Source of the DNA: Neisseria sp.
Lineage (GTDB): Bacteria; Pseudomonadota; Gammaproteobacteria; Burkholderiales; Neisseriaceae
Assembly (NCBI RefSeq): GCF_030527965.1
Contig: NZ_JAUMZU010000006.1
Coordinates: 49,305 to 113,304, forward strand
Direction of reading: 5' to 3'
Length of the DNA: 64,000 bases
Part shown: one piece after another, positions 44,056 to 53,493 of the stretch
How the letters are laid out: the number at the start of each line of letters is the position of its first letter
Position numbering within the stretch: the first letter of the stretch is position 1
Notes under the pieces: generated by a model
What the model saw: the letters and a program-made list of their open reading frames with translations, nothing else
Databases searched by the model: none
What the model was told of the DNA's origin: nothing
Position numbers and translations under genes: made by a program

Positions 44056-44820
44056 TTATTCGGCAATAACATATTTAGAACCGGCATCGGTCAGTTTGCC
44101 GGTAAGCATCGGGCTTAAAGCCTGATCGGTAAATACGGCGTCAAATTCCGTAATGTCTGCCATCCGCACGAGGGCGCTTTTGCCGAATTTGCTGTGATCG
44201 GCGGCGAGATAACGTACGCGGGCGTTTTCCATCATGGCCTGCATCACGCTGACTTCTTTATAATCCGAATCAAACAAGGAGCCGTCTTCTTCGACGGCGG
44301 AAGCGCTCAATACGGCATAGTCGACTTTAAACTGCTTGATAAAATCCATCGTCGCAACGCCGGTTACACCGCCGTCAAGCGGGCGAACGACGCCGGAGGT
44401 AATCAATACGGAATAATCAATGCGGCTGGAGGCGGTGGCCGCCACATGAATGTTGTTGGTGATGATGCAGAGGTTTTTGCGTTGTTTCACTAAAGCATCC
44501 GTAACGGCTTCGATGGTTGTGCCGATGCTGAGAAACAAGGTGGCGCCGTCGGGAATATGAGCGGCCAGCGCATCGCCTATCCGCATTTTCTCCGCTTTCA
44601 TGGTGTTTTTCTTCGATAAAAAATCCGGATTGCCGGTTTCGTCGCCGATGGCCGCACCGCCGTGGTAGCGCCGCAATACTTTTTCTTCACTCAAGATATT
44701 GATGTCGCGCCGTATGGTTTGCGGCGTTACTTCCAGTCTGTGTGCCAGCTCGTCAATCGGCATAAAGCCGTTTTCGCGTACCAGACGGATAATCCGTTCG
44801 TGTCTTTTGTTTCTAGGCAT
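44056..44820 (-). CDS. DeoR/GlpR-family transcriptional regulator
   Basis: 254 residues. N-terminal winged helix-turn-helix (MPIDELAHRLEVTPQTIRRDI), then RRYHGGA, then the DeoR sensor domain with FLSIGTTIEAVTDAL, ITNNIHVA and DSDYKEVSVMQAMMENAR, which binds a sugar phosphate in relatives. It is 16 bases downstream of the LysO-type exporter and likely in the same transcript. Its ligand and targets are not readable; a sugar-phosphate signal is the family norm. Confidence 0.9.
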   Translation of the reverse strand: MPRNKRHERIIRLVRENGFMPIDELAHRLEVTPQTIRRDINILSEEKVLRRYHGGAAIGDETGNPDFLSKKNTMKAEKMRIGDALAAHIPDGATLFLSIGTTIEAVTDALVKQRKNLCIITNNIHVAATASSRIDYSVLITSGVVRPLDGGVTGVATMDFIKQFKVDYAVLSASAVEEDGSLFDSDYKEVSVMQAMMENARVRYLAADHSKFGKSALVRMADITEFDAVFTDQALSPMLTGKLTDAGSKYVIAE

Positions 44821-44836
44821 ATCACATATATCCTGC

Positions 44837-45742
44837 TTACAAATTGGAAAAAACCAGCATTAAAAAAGGTGCAACCAAATTAATGATAAAGCCGAAGCTA
44901 ATGGCCAGAGGAACCGCGGCCAAGCCGCCGGCACTCTGAATAACCGGCAGGGTAAAATCCATGCTGGTGGCGCCGCCGATGCCGATGGCGGCGCTTGGAT
45001 AGCGGCGCATAATGAGCGGAATAAATATCAGTGCAAAAAATTCGCGGATTAAATCATTTAATAGGGCAATGCTGCCCCAAACCGGCCCGTAGGCTTCAGT
45101 CATGACGATGCCGGAAAGAGAATACCAGCCGAAACCGGAGGAAAGCGCCAGGGCTTGGCCGAAAGACACATCGGGTGCGAGTATGCAGAATAAAATTCCG
45201 CCTAAGAATGAAGACAATATTAACAGCAAACTGATTTGCACGCCGCGCCGGTTGAGCAAAACTTGTCGCAACGTCATGCTGCTGCCTCCAAGCTGGATGC
45301 CGACTAGTAATATGAGCAGCATCAGGGCATAGGTGCTGGTTGATTCGGGAGGCAACCAGATGCCGGACATCAATTTGCCGAAGGCTAAGCCGAAAAAGAT
45401 GCAGGCGAGTTGCTTGATGCTGCCTCCGATACCGATTCGGGCTTTTTTACCGTTGTGATTGATGTGGTTTTGCCAAGGGTATTTTCGGTCAAACCACATC
45501 AGAATCAAAAGATTGGCACCTAATACACATATGGCTAAAGCCACGGCCATGAATGCAATAAAGTCAATCTGGCTGCCGAGGTTTCTGACTTGAGAAAGGG
45601 AAACGCCGATGAGCGTTAAAATGACGTAGATTAAAACATTCAACAGCCTGTCTGTAAAAACCATGCAAGACTTCGGCAGGCGGATGAAATAGCCTATAAA
45701 AAGAGGCGTGAGAATCATCGCAAGGGTAATGAGGTTTTGCAT
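44837..45742 (-). CDS. LysO-family exporter (DUF340)
   Basis: 301 residues with about eight hydrophobic segments. Resembles E. coli LysO (YbjE), an inner-membrane lysine exporter: TPLFIGYFIRL near the start, ILLVGIQLGGSSMTLR, ALSSGFGWYSLSGIVMTEAYGP and GGATSMDFTLPVIQ. Lysine is the substrate in E. coli; here inferred. Upstream of a DeoR-type regulator. Confidence 0.85.
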   Translation of the reverse strand: MQNLITLAMILTPLFIGYFIRLPKSCMVFTDRLLNVLIYVILTLIGVSLSQVRNLGSQIDFIAFMAVALAICVLGANLLILMWFDRKYPWQNHINHNGKKARIGIGGSIKQLACIFFGLAFGKLMSGIWLPPESTSTYALMLLILLVGIQLGGSSMTLRQVLLNRRGVQISLLLILSSFLGGILFCILAPDVSFGQALALSSGFGWYSLSGIVMTEAYGPVWGSIALLNDLIREFFALIFIPLIMRRYPSAAIGIGGATSMDFTLPVIQSAGGLAAVPLAISFGFIINLVAPFLMLVFSNL

Positions 45743-45869
45743 GGTTTTATGGCTTTTTGCGTTTTGAAAAATTTGCTGTCTGTTTTGCCGGAAAGTATAG
45801 GTAGAGCTTCCTTAATTTATATGTAAGAAAATTTTGCAAAAACGGCCGTATTATTTAACAGCATTTTAT

Positions 45870-45916
45870 TTCTGAAACGATAAGGTGCAGGCTCAGGTGA
45901 AATTATCGTTTCAGAA
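45870..45916. repeat. Perfect 14-base inverted repeat after fpr
   Basis: TTCTGAAACGATAA (45870-45883) and TTATCGTTTCAGAA (45903-45916), separated by 19 bases. It lies 37 bases past the fpr stop, between fpr and LysO. No T-tract. It could be a long-stem terminator or a regulator site. Confidence 0.65.
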
Positions 45917-45952
45917 TAATTAATGATTTAAAAATATTTAACTGTCAATCGG

Positions 45953-46729
45953 TTATTGATCGACAAATGCACGCTCAATCAGGTAATCCCCACGCTGACC
46001 CATTTTGGGTGATACGGTCAGGCCGAATTCGTTTAATACCGTGCTTGTGTCTTTTAACATGGCGGGGCTGCCGCAAAGCATGGCGCGGTCGTCTTGCGGG
46101 TTAATGGGTGGCAGGCCGATGTCTTCGAAGAGTTTACCCGAACGCATCAAATCGGTCAGATGGCCGCGATGCGGATATTCTTCGCGCGATACCACCGGAT
46201 AATAAATCAGTTTTTCCCTAACCATCTCGCCCAAATACTCGTGTTGCGGCAATTCTTGGGTAAAGCGGTCGTAATAGGCCAAGTCTTTTTTATACCGCAC
46301 GCCGTGCACCAGAATAACCTTTTCAAATTGCTCGTATACTTCCGGGTCTTTGGTTACGCTTAAAAAGGGCGCTATACCGGTACCTGTGGATAAGAGGTAG
46401 AGGTGCTTGCCCGGATTCAAGTCGCCCAGAATCAGGGTGCCGGTGGGTTTTTTGCTAATCAGCACTTCATCGCCTACTTTTAGATGTTGTAAACGGCTGG
46501 TCAGAGGGCCGTCTTGGACTTTAATGCTGAAAAATTCTAAATGTTCTTCCCAGTTGGCGCTGGCAACGCTATAGGCACGCATCAGCGGTTTGCCGTCCAC
46601 CATCAGGCCAACCATCACGAATTGGCCGTTTTCGAAGCGCAGGCTTTCGTCGCGGGTGCAGGTAAAGGTGAAATAAGCGTCGGTCCAGTGGTGTACGGAC
46701 AAAACGGTTTGAGTGTTGAATGCTGCCAT
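45953..46729 (-). CDS. fpr: Ferredoxin/flavodoxin-NADP+ reductase
   Basis: FAD enzyme moving electrons between NADPH and ferredoxin or flavodoxin. 258 residues, the bacterial Fpr length. FAD site MRAYSVASANWEEHLEFFS, then STGTGIAPFLSV for NADP, and AMLCGSPAML near the end. C-terminal tail AFVDQ. Single gene. Confidence 0.95.
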   Translation of the reverse strand: MAAFNTQTVLSVHHWTDAYFTFTCTRDESLRFENGQFVMVGLMVDGKPLMRAYSVASANWEEHLEFFSIKVQDGPLTSRLQHLKVGDEVLISKKPTGTLILGDLNPGKHLYLLSTGTGIAPFLSVTKDPEVYEQFEKVILVHGVRYKKDLAYYDRFTQELPQHEYLGEMVREKLIYYPVVSREEYPHRGHLTDLMRSGKLFEDIGLPPINPQDDRAMLCGSPAMLKDTSTVLNEFGLTVSPKMGQRGDYLIERAFVDQ

Positions 46730-46785
46730 GATGTATGTATCCTAAATTGAAATGGAAAATGTAATCGGAGCAAGTTTCCGACCAG

Positions 46786-46838
46786 ATGCCTGTCTGAAAA
46801 TACGGCTCTGCTGGAGCGGGGGATTTTCAGACAGGCAT
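46786..46838 (-). terminator. Uptake-sequence inverted pair after msbA
   Basis: 15-base arms enclosing a 23-base GC-rich loop, about 22 bases past the msbA stop. Confidence 0.65.
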
Positions 46839-46860
46839 TGAGCTTCGCGGGGAAGCCGGA

Positions 46861-48624
46861 TTATTGGTCGTGAAATTGCAGATTGTGCAAATCGGCGTAT
46901 CGGCCGCCCAATGCGAGTAGTTCGGTGTGCGTGCCTTGTTCGACGATGCGGCCTTCATGCATGACGACGATGGTATCGGCGTTTTCTATGGTGGAAAGAC
47001 GGTGAGCGATAACGATGGTCGTGCGGTTTTGCATCAGTTTTTCCAAGGCGGCCTGAACCAGGCGTTCTGATTCGTTATCCAGCGCACTGGTGGCTTCGTC
47101 GAGAATCAGAATAGGGGCGTTTTTCAGCAAGGCGCGGGCAATCGCCAGACGTTGGCGCTGTCCGCCGGAGAGTTTCAGGCCGTTTTCGCCGATTTCCGTA
47201 TGCAGGCCTTGCGGCATGTTTTGGATGAATTCCCATGCGTTGGCTGCTTTGGCGGCATTCACAATATCTGCTTCGCTTGCTTTGCCCAATTCGCCGTAAG
47301 CGATGTTGTTGGCTACAGTGTCGTTAAACAGCACCACATCTTGGGTAACAATAGCTATCTGGCTGCGCAGGCTTTCCAGTGTGTAATCGCGGATATCGGT
47401 GCCGTCGATTTTCACGCAACCTTCGGTCGGGTTGAAAAAGCGGGGCAAAAGGTTGGCCAGCGTGGTTTTACCGCAGCCGGAAGCACCAACGAGTGCGGTT
47501 ACCTTGCCTTGCGGTACTTTCAGGCTGAGGCCGTTTAAGCTGTTGCGTTCGGCTCCGTGATAACGGTGCAGGATGTGGTCAAACTCGATGTCTCCTGCCG
47601 CTGCCGGTAGGATTTGCGTGCCGCCGTCGGTTTCTTCCGGTTCGTCTAAAAATGTGAACACGCTGTCGGCCGCGGCCAGGCCGCGTTGTAAAGATTGCAT
47701 CACGCTGGTAATGCGTTTGATGGGATCAAACATCATCATCATGGCCGATAAAAACGACATGAAATCGCCGGCGCTGAACCCTTCTGTCCGGGCTTGTCTG
47801 GCGGCGAAGTAAAGAATCAGTGCCAGTGCGGTCGCGATCATCAATTGAGTAACAGCGCTGTTGATCGAGCTGGCCGAGGTTTGCTTGACGTTGTTTCTGC
47901 GTACGAGGTTGGTTGCATGGTCAAAACGGGCGGATTCATGCTTTTGCCCGCCGTATACTTTGATGACGCGGGTGCCGCTGACGCTTTCGCTCAAAACTTG
48001 GGTCATCACGCCCATTTGCTGCTGGTTCTGATTGGAGAGTCTGCGCAGGCGTTTGCTAACCAGTCGCACACAAAGGGCGACAATGGGTAGGGCGATGAAG
48101 GTAATCAGGGTTAGCCGCCAATCCAGATACAGCAGCAGGCACAGTAAACCGACCAAGCTGATGCCGTCTTTGGCAACGACGGTAATCACATTGAAGCCGG
48201 CGTCGCTGATTTGGCTGGCATCATTAAGGATGCGCGACATAACCCGCCCGCTGGAGTTTTCTCCGAAATAGCCGGTTGGCAGGCGCATCAGTTTGGCAAA
48301 CATCTGTTGGCGGATTTGTTGAACTAAATGGCTGGAGAGATAGCTGGTTGTATATTCGTTGATGAAGTTGAATACACCGCGCAGGATAAACAAACCGACG
48401 ATGGCCAAAGGTAGCCAGGCCATCTTTTCCATGTTTTTTTCAACGAAACCTTCGTTGATGAGCGGTTTGATCAGATAGGCAAACAGAGGCGCGGTGGCAG
48501 CTACAACAATCATGGCGACAACGGCTACAGCGAATATTTTCCAATAGCCTTTAAGATAAACGGCCAGCCGTTTGTATAGAGCCCATGAAGCTTGCTCGGA
48601 CGCGTTGTTCATAAAACGATTCAT
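46861..48624 (-). CDS. msbA: Lipid A export ABC transporter MsbA
   Basis: Inner-membrane flippase for lipid A-core. 587 residues: six membrane helices (about 1-320), then the ATPase with Walker A GASGCGKTT, Q-loop VTQDVVLFND, signature LSGGQRQR, Walker B ILILDEATSALD and His-switch VIAHRLST. The fifth residue is also Met (48612) and could be the true start. Confidence 0.94.
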   Translation of the reverse strand: MNRFMNNASEQASWALYKRLAVYLKGYWKIFAVAVVAMIVVAATAPLFAYLIKPLINEGFVEKNMEKMAWLPLAIVGLFILRGVFNFINEYTTSYLSSHLVQQIRQQMFAKLMRLPTGYFGENSSGRVMSRILNDASQISDAGFNVITVVAKDGISLVGLLCLLLYLDWRLTLITFIALPIVALCVRLVSKRLRRLSNQNQQQMGVMTQVLSESVSGTRVIKVYGGQKHESARFDHATNLVRRNNVKQTSASSINSAVTQLMIATALALILYFAARQARTEGFSAGDFMSFLSAMMMMFDPIKRITSVMQSLQRGLAAADSVFTFLDEPEETDGGTQILPAAAGDIEFDHILHRYHGAERNSLNGLSLKVPQGKVTALVGASGCGKTTLANLLPRFFNPTEGCVKIDGTDIRDYTLESLRSQIAIVTQDVVLFNDTVANNIAYGELGKASEADIVNAAKAANAWEFIQNMPQGLHTEIGENGLKLSGGQRQRLAIARALLKNAPILILDEATSALDNESERLVQAALEKLMQNRTTIVIAHRLSTIENADTIVVMHEGRIVEQGTHTELLALGGRYADLHNLQFHDQ

Positions 48625-48721
48625 TCTTCAAAAGAAAGCGGGAATTGTAAGGGAAAATGCGTATAACAACAATAATGCCGCTAGACCGCTTTTTCAGACA
48701 GGCATTGGGCGGACGGGTGTG

Positions 48722-49531
48722 TTAGTCGCTTTTGAGCGAATCGACCTGGGTAATGCTGTGATCCGCCAGATTGACCGCTGTCAGGCAGCCGCCCCATAGC
48801 GCACCGGTATCCAGGGCGATAACGTGTTTGGCGTCGAGATAGCCGAGGGCAGACCAATGGCCGAATACAATCGTGTGTTCGGTGTGTTGGCGGTCCGGTG
48901 CTTCAAACCAAGGGCGCAAACCTTTGGGCATTTCTGAGGGAGGGGCTTTGAATTCGTAGTCCAGCTCGTTTTTCAGCGTCAGGGCGCGCATGCGGGTAAA
49001 AACGTTGGTAATCATGCGCAGGCGCTCCTGGCCTTTCAGTTTGGGCGACCAGGCTTTCGGTGTGTTGCCATACATATTGGCAAAATACGCTTTGGCATGT
49101 TTGCCTTGAAGGGTTTCGGATAGTTCTTGAGCCAATTCTTGGGCTAAGTCGGTTGTCCATTGCGGCAACAGGCCTGCGTGTGCCAATACATAGTTTTCGG
49201 TTTTCCGCATGAAAGGCTGATGACGCAGCCAATTGCGCATTTTTTTGCTGTCGGGGTGATTGAGAATGTCGGTCAGTGTGTCGCTGCGCTTGAGTTTACC
49301 GTAGCCATATAAGAGAGCCAATAAGTGGAGATCATGATTGCCGAGCACAATCTGAACGCTGCTTTCGTGTGCCATACAAAATTCCAGCGCTTCCAAAGAT
49401 TTGGGGCCTCGGTTGACGATGTCGCCTACTAGCCAGAGTGTATCAATGCCATGATTGAAACCGATTTTGTGGAGCAGAAGCTGCAATTCGTCGTAGCAGC
49501 CTTGTATGTCGCCAATTGCGTAGTGGGCCAT
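48722..49531 (-). CDS. apaH: Symmetrical bis(5'-nucleosyl)-tetraphosphatase
   Basis: Splits Ap4A into two ADP; also removes Np4 caps from RNA in E. coli. 269 residues. Metallophosphatase motifs: GDIQGCYDELQLLL, GDIVNRGPKSLE, GNHDLHLLAL, LAHAGLLPQW. Single gene, after msbA on the same strand with an uptake sequence (48693-48703) between. Confidence 0.96.
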   Translation of the reverse strand: MAHYAIGDIQGCYDELQLLLHKIGFNHGIDTLWLVGDIVNRGPKSLEALEFCMAHESSVQIVLGNHDLHLLALLYGYGKLKRSDTLTDILNHPDSKKMRNWLRHQPFMRKTENYVLAHAGLLPQWTTDLAQELAQELSETLQGKHAKAYFANMYGNTPKAWSPKLKGQERLRMITNVFTRMRALTLKNELDYEFKAPPSEMPKGLRPWFEAPDRQHTEHTIVFGHWSALGYLDAKHVIALDTGALWGGCLTAVNLADHSITQVDSLKSD

Positions 49532-49568
49532 GGTGTCAGGTGAAGGGTTGGAAAATGTTATAGATGAT

Positions 49569-49609
49569 AAAGCCTGTCTGAAAATAAAAACTAATTTCAG
49601 ACAGGCTTT
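49569..49609 (-). terminator. Uptake-sequence terminator of ridA
   Basis: 15-base arms with an 11-base loop, about 18 bases past the ridA stop, just before apaH. Confidence 0.72.
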
Positions 49610-49627
49610 ATTATAAATAGAACGGGC

Positions 49628-50017
49628 TTAGTCGTTCAATACTAAAACGGCTTCCGCTTCGACTTGCACGCCTTTGGGGAGGGAGGCAACGCCGACGGCA
49701 GCGCGGGCGGGAAAAGGTTGGCTGAAATATTGCGACATGATTTCGTTAAAAGTAGCAAAATTACTCAAATCAGTCAGATAGGCGTTTAATTTCACAATGT
49801 CGTCCAGCGTGCCTCCTGCCGCTTCCGCTACAGCTTGTAGGTTTTTAAAAACTTGATGGGCTTCTGATGCGAAATTGCCGCTGCCTACTACGGTCATGCT
49901 AGCCGGATCCAACGGAATCTGGCCGCTCATGTAAACCGTATCTCCCACGCGTACGGCTTGGCTGTATGCGCCGATAGCAGCCGGTGCGTTATCGGTGTGA
50001 ATGATGCTTTTGGTCAT
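49628..50017 (-). CDS. RidA family enamine/imine deaminase
   Basis: Removes reactive enamines from PLP enzymes. 129 residues, trimeric family length. Seen: [27 protein letters not shown] in pieces, the active-site Arg in [15 protein letters not shown], and VEAEAVLVL at the end. AAGGAG precedes the start by several bases. Single gene. Confidence 0.93.
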   Translation of the reverse strand: MTKSIIHTDNAPAAIGAYSQAVRVGDTVYMSGQIPLDPASMTVVGSGNFASEAHQVFKNLQAVAEAAGGTLDDIVKLNAYLTDLSNFATFNEIMSQYFSQPFPARAAVGVASLPKGVQVEAEAVLVLND

Positions 50018-50282
50018 GTAAACTCCTTATGCTTATAAGTATTCTAAATATCGTCTGTATTAAGGCTTATATCTTAGCAGAGTCGCCTTTTTTCTGAAAC
50101 CGTTTGAAAAATAATGCCTAAAAGTATTCGATATGCTATATTGCGCCGCGTAATAAATTTACAAAAAAATGATACATTATGAGTAATAAATTTGATATTA
50201 AGCAGAGATAAAGACAGTCATCTTGTCGTATTCTCTCGTCCAACCTAATTTAATAACCCCAAAATGTGCAGAAGGAAATGCA
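50018..50282 (+). promoter_or_regulatory. Promoter and leader of the sucrose phosphorylase gene
   Basis: An extended -10 (TG-C-TATATT, TATATT at 50137-50142) gives a leader of about 140 bases. AAGGAA lies 6 bases before the ATG. No palindromic operator stands out. Confidence 0.4.
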
Positions 50283-51731
50283 ATGCAATTGAAAAATGAA
50301 GCCATGTTGATCACCTATGCGGATAGTTTAGGTAATAACTTGAAAGATTTGAAAAATGTATTAGAAAAGTATATGAAAGGCGTGATTGGCGGCGTTCATA
50401 TCCTACCGTTTTTCCCTTCTTCGGGCGACCGCGGTTTCGCACCGATGGATTACACTAAAGTTGATCCTGCATTCGGCGGCTGGGACGATGTGAACGCACT
50501 GGCGAAAGATTATTACTTGATGTTCGATTTCATGGTAAACCATATTTCGGCTCAATCTCCTTATTTCCAAGATTTTCAACAGAAAAAAGATGCTTCCGAA
50601 TGGCGTGACCTGTTTATCCGCTACAAACAATTCTGGCCTAATGGAGAGCCGACCGAAGAGCAAGTCGATTTGATTTATAAACGCAAACCGCGCGCACCTT
50701 ATCGCATGGCCGAATTTGCCGACGGTACCAGTGAAAAAGTGTGGTGTACCTTTGATGAACAGCAGGTAGACTTAGACGTTACCCATCCGGTTACCAAAAA
50801 ATTCATCAAAGACAATCTGGAATTTTTGAGTAAACAAGGCGCTTCGATTATCCGTTTGGATGCGTTTGCCTATGCAAACAAGAAAATCGGCACCAACTGC
50901 TTCTTTGTAGAACCGGAAATTTGGGAAACGCTAAAAGAATGCACCGACGTGCTGGATAAATACAACGTAACTGTATTGCCGGAGATTCACGAACATTACA
51001 CAATCCAGCTCAAAATCGCCGAGCATGACTATTATGTATACGATTTTGCTCTGCCGATGCTGGTGTTGCATACTTTATTCAGCGGCCGAGTTGACCGATT
51101 GGTTCACTGGATGGAGATTTGTCCGCGCAAACAATTCACCACTCTGGATACGCACGACGGCATCGGCGTGGTTGACGTAAAAGATTTGATGACCGACGAA
51201 GAGTGCGAAGCCACACGCGAGGCTTTGTATGCGCAAGGCGCAAACGTGAAAAAGAAATACAGCAGCGCCGAATATAACAATCTGGATATCTATCAAATCA
51301 ACTGTACTTATTATTCCGCTTTGGGTAATAACGACCAAGCGTATCTACTGGCGCGCGTATTGCAATGCTTCGCACCGGGTATTCCGCAAATCTATTACGT
51401 TGGCTTGCTGGCTGGAGCAAACGACATCGAATTGTTGGAAAACACGAAAGAAGGCCGGAATATCAACCGCCACTATTATTCACTGGCGGAAATTGATGAA
51501 ACCGTTCAACGCCCCGTGGTTCAGAAATTGTTTAATTTGCTGAAGTTCCGCAATACTTGTAAAGCATTTGATGGCGAATTTTTCGTTAAGGCGCAAGGAG
51601 AAAAAGCGTTGGAAATCGTGTGGGAAAACCAAGCGGCGGGCGTCTCTGCCAAATTGGTTGCCAATACCGGCGAGCAAACCTTTACGATTACAGAAACAGT
51701 AAACGGTGCCAGCAAAGAAATCGTTCTGTAA
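50283..51731 (+). CDS. Sucrose phosphorylase
   Basis: GH13 enzyme: sucrose plus phosphate to glucose 1-phosphate plus fructose, in the cytoplasm. 482 residues, close to the 481 of streptococcal GtfA, and it reads along that protein from MLITYADSLGNNLK on. Catalytic residues: nucleophile Asp in IIRLDAFAYANK, acid/base Glu in VLPEIHEHYT, and stabilising Asp in LDTHDGIGVVD. YNNLDIYQINCTYYSALG and EGRNINRHYYS are strongly conserved with GtfA. Translation starts at the ATG at 50283, with a good Shine-Dalgarno. Fructose released here could feed the fructokinase at 1686-2567. A transfer from Lactobacillales-like bacteria is possible. Single gene with own terminator. Confidence 0.93.
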   Translation: MQLKNEAMLITYADSLGNNLKDLKNVLEKYMKGVIGGVHILPFFPSSGDRGFAPMDYTKVDPAFGGWDDVNALAKDYYLMFDFMVNHISAQSPYFQDFQQKKDASEWRDLFIRYKQFWPNGEPTEEQVDLIYKRKPRAPYRMAEFADGTSEKVWCTFDEQQVDLDVTHPVTKKFIKDNLEFLSKQGASIIRLDAFAYANKKIGTNCFFVEPEIWETLKECTDVLDKYNVTVLPEIHEHYTIQLKIAEHDYYVYDFALPMLVLHTLFSGRVDRLVHWMEICPRKQFTTLDTHDGIGVVDVKDLMTDEECEATREALYAQGANVKKKYSSAEYNNLDIYQINCTYYSALGNNDQAYLLARVLQCFAPGIPQIYYVGLLAGANDIELLENTKEGRNINRHYYSLAEIDETVQRPVVQKLFNLLKFRNTCKAFDGEFFVKAQGEKALEIVWENQAAGVSAKLVANTGEQTFTITETVNGASKEIVL

Positions 51732-51759
51732 GCACTTTGTTTATGTTAATCACGACTGA

Positions 51760-51795
51760 AAAATGCCTGTCTGAAAATATTCAGACAGGCATTTT
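51760..51795 (+). terminator. Uptake-sequence terminator of the sucrose phosphorylase gene
   Basis: 16-base arms with a 4-base loop, 29 bases past the stop. Confidence 0.82.
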
Positions 51796-51827
51796 ATAAT
51801 CAACAGGTCTGAAATTGGGCTTGAGGC

Positions 51828-51857
51828 TTGTCTGCGTGGGCTTATTTAAGCTATAAT
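51828..51857 (+). promoter_or_regulatory. Promoter of the rpsF operon
   Basis: TTGTCT (51828-51833), 18-base spacer, perfect TATAAT (51852-51857), 68 bases before the rpsF ATG. Confidence 0.55.
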
Positions 51858-51925
51858 CCGAAAGTTTTCAACCTTGCCTTTTACTTCGCATGGTAATAAG
51901 GCTGTTTAAACCGTAAGGAGATAAC

Positions 51926-52309
51926 ATGCGTCATTATGAGATCGTGTTTATCGTTCACCCAGATCAAAGCGAGCAAGTGCCCGCCATGGTTGAGCGCTAC
52001 AAAGCACTGGTTACCGAAAACGGCGGTACGATTCACCGTTTGGAAGATTGGGGACGTCGCCAATTGGCTTACCCGATTAATAAAATTCACAAAGCACATT
52101 ATGTTTTGATGAATATCGAAACAACACCTGAAGTGGTGGAAGAGCTGGAAACTGCTTTCCGCTTTAACGATGCGGTGTTGCGTCACCTAACCATCAAAAC
52201 CAAAGCGGCTGTTACCGAAGCTTCTCCGATGATGAAAGATGAGAAGTCTAAAAGCTTGTTGAGCGCCGAAGCGGCTGCCGTATCTCAAGAAGAAGCTACA
52301 GAAGCTTAA
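51926..52309 (+). CDS. rpsF: 30S ribosomal protein S6
   Basis: 127 residues; binds S18 in the platform of the small subunit. [18 protein letters not shown] at the start, and [20 protein letters not shown] is the family signature. Shine-Dalgarno AAGGAG 6 bases before the ATG. Head of rpsF-priB-rpsR-rplI. Confidence 0.97.
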   Translation: MRHYEIVFIVHPDQSEQVPAMVERYKALVTENGGTIHRLEDWGRRQLAYPINKIHKAHYVLMNIETTPEVVEELETAFRFNDAVLRHLTIKTKAAVTEASPMMKDEKSKSLLSAEAAAVSQEEATEA

Positions 52310-52310
52310 T

Positions 52311-52607
52311 TTGGATAACGCGTTCCTTCTTACCGCTGAATTAACCCATACCGATACCTTGCGTTATACGCCTGCTGGCGTGCCGGTTTTGGAAGTTATT
52401 CTGAAGCATGAATCTTGGCAGATGGAAAACGGGCAGAAATGTCTGGTTAAATTTGAATTACCGGCCAAGATTCTGGGTAAACAGGCCCAACAATGGCAGC
52501 ATCGTGAAAATGTAAAGGTTACAGTCAGCGGTTTTTTGGCCCAACGAAGCCAACGCATTTTTCGACCGATACTGCGGATTCAAAATATTCAAGAATATAA
52601 AGGTTAA
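52311..52607 (+). CDS. priB: Primosomal replication protein N
   Basis: Single-strand DNA-binding OB-fold protein of the replication restart primosome. 98 residues. It starts at TTG (52311), one base after the rpsF stop, so translation is coupled and the rare start codon may keep output low against the ribosomal proteins. Seen: [40 protein letters not shown]. Confidence 0.93.
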   Translation: MDNAFLLTAELTHTDTLRYTPAGVPVLEVILKHESWQMENGQKCLVKFELPAKILGKQAQQWQHRENVKVTVSGFLAQRSQRIFRPILRIQNIQEYKG

Positions 52608-52613
52608 ACGACA

Positions 52614-52844
52614 ATGGCTCGTCAATCATTTAAACGTAGAAAATTCTGCCGTTTTACGGCTGAAAAAATCCAAGAAGTGGATTACAAACAAGTGGATTTG
52701 CTGAAAGATTTTATTTCTGAAAACGGCAAAATCATCCCTGCCCGCATCACAGGTACCAAAGCGCGCTATCAGCGCCAATTGACTACCGCAATCAAGCGCG
52801 CGCGTTTCTTGGCTCTGTTGCCTTACACCGATCAACATAAATAA
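52614..52844 (+). CDS. rpsR: 30S ribosomal protein S18
   Basis: 76 residues, basic. [12 protein letters not shown] at the start, [32 protein letters not shown] core and [19 protein letters not shown]. Six bases after priB. Confidence 0.97.
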   Translation: MARQSFKRRKFCRFTAEKIQEVDYKQVDLLKDFISENGKIIPARITGTKARYQRQLTTAIKRARFLALLPYTDQHK

Positions 52845-52860
52845 TTTGGAGGATTAAACG

Positions 52861-53313
52861 ATGCAAATTATCTTGTTAGAAAAAATCGGCGGCCTGGGCA
52901 ATCTGGGCGATGTGGTAACCGTTAAAAACGGCTATGCTCGTAACTTTTTGATTCCCCAAGCTAAAGCAAAACGCGCAACTGAAGCGAACTTGAAAGAATT
53001 TGAAGCACGTCGTGCTGAATTGGAAGCCAAGCAAGTTGCGATTTTGGCAGATGCTAAAGAGCGTCAAGCTAAATTAGACGGCCAAACCGTAACCATTTCG
53101 CAAAAAGCAGGTGTCGACGGCCGTTTGTTCGGTTCGGTTACCAACGCGGATATCGCCGAAGCTATCCGTGCTTTTGGTGTTGAAGCTGCTAAAGCAAATG
53201 TACGCTTACCTGAAGGCCCCTTCAAAGCAGTGGGCGAATATGAAGTAGAAGTTGCGCTGCATACCGATGCGGTTGCAACCATTACCGTAGCGGTTGTGGC
53301 TGCTGCCGAATAA
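52861..53313 (+). CDS. rplI: 50S ribosomal protein L9
   Basis: 150 residues. [19 protein letters not shown], then [20 protein letters not shown], a long connecting helix (rich in Glu/Ala/Lys), and the C-terminal domain from [18 protein letters not shown]. Shine-Dalgarno GGAGG 7 bases before the ATG. Last gene of the operon. Confidence 0.97.
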   Translation: MQIILLEKIGGLGNLGDVVTVKNGYARNFLIPQAKAKRATEANLKEFEARRAELEAKQVAILADAKERQAKLDGQTVTISQKAGVDGRLFGSVTNADIAEAIRAFGVEAAKANVRLPEGPFKAVGEYEVEVALHTDAVATITVAVVAAAE

Positions 53314-53329
53314 TTCGGGATTTTAATGC

Positions 53330-53359
53330 AACCCTCTGAAATTGATATTTCAGAGGGTT
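53330..53359 (+). terminator. Terminator of the rpsF operon
   Basis: AACCCTCTGAAAT and its perfect complement with a 4-base loop, then ATTTTT. Not an uptake pair. Confidence 0.88.
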
Positions 53360-53493
53360 ATTTTTATGGTAGTTTAAGACTTGGAATATTAAGGTCTCAA
53401 TTCGGTTTTTATGATGCGGTTATGGGCTGAGAACTATTTTGTCATTTAAAGTATGATAATTCGATTGATTTCATTATTTTCGGTAGATGAATT

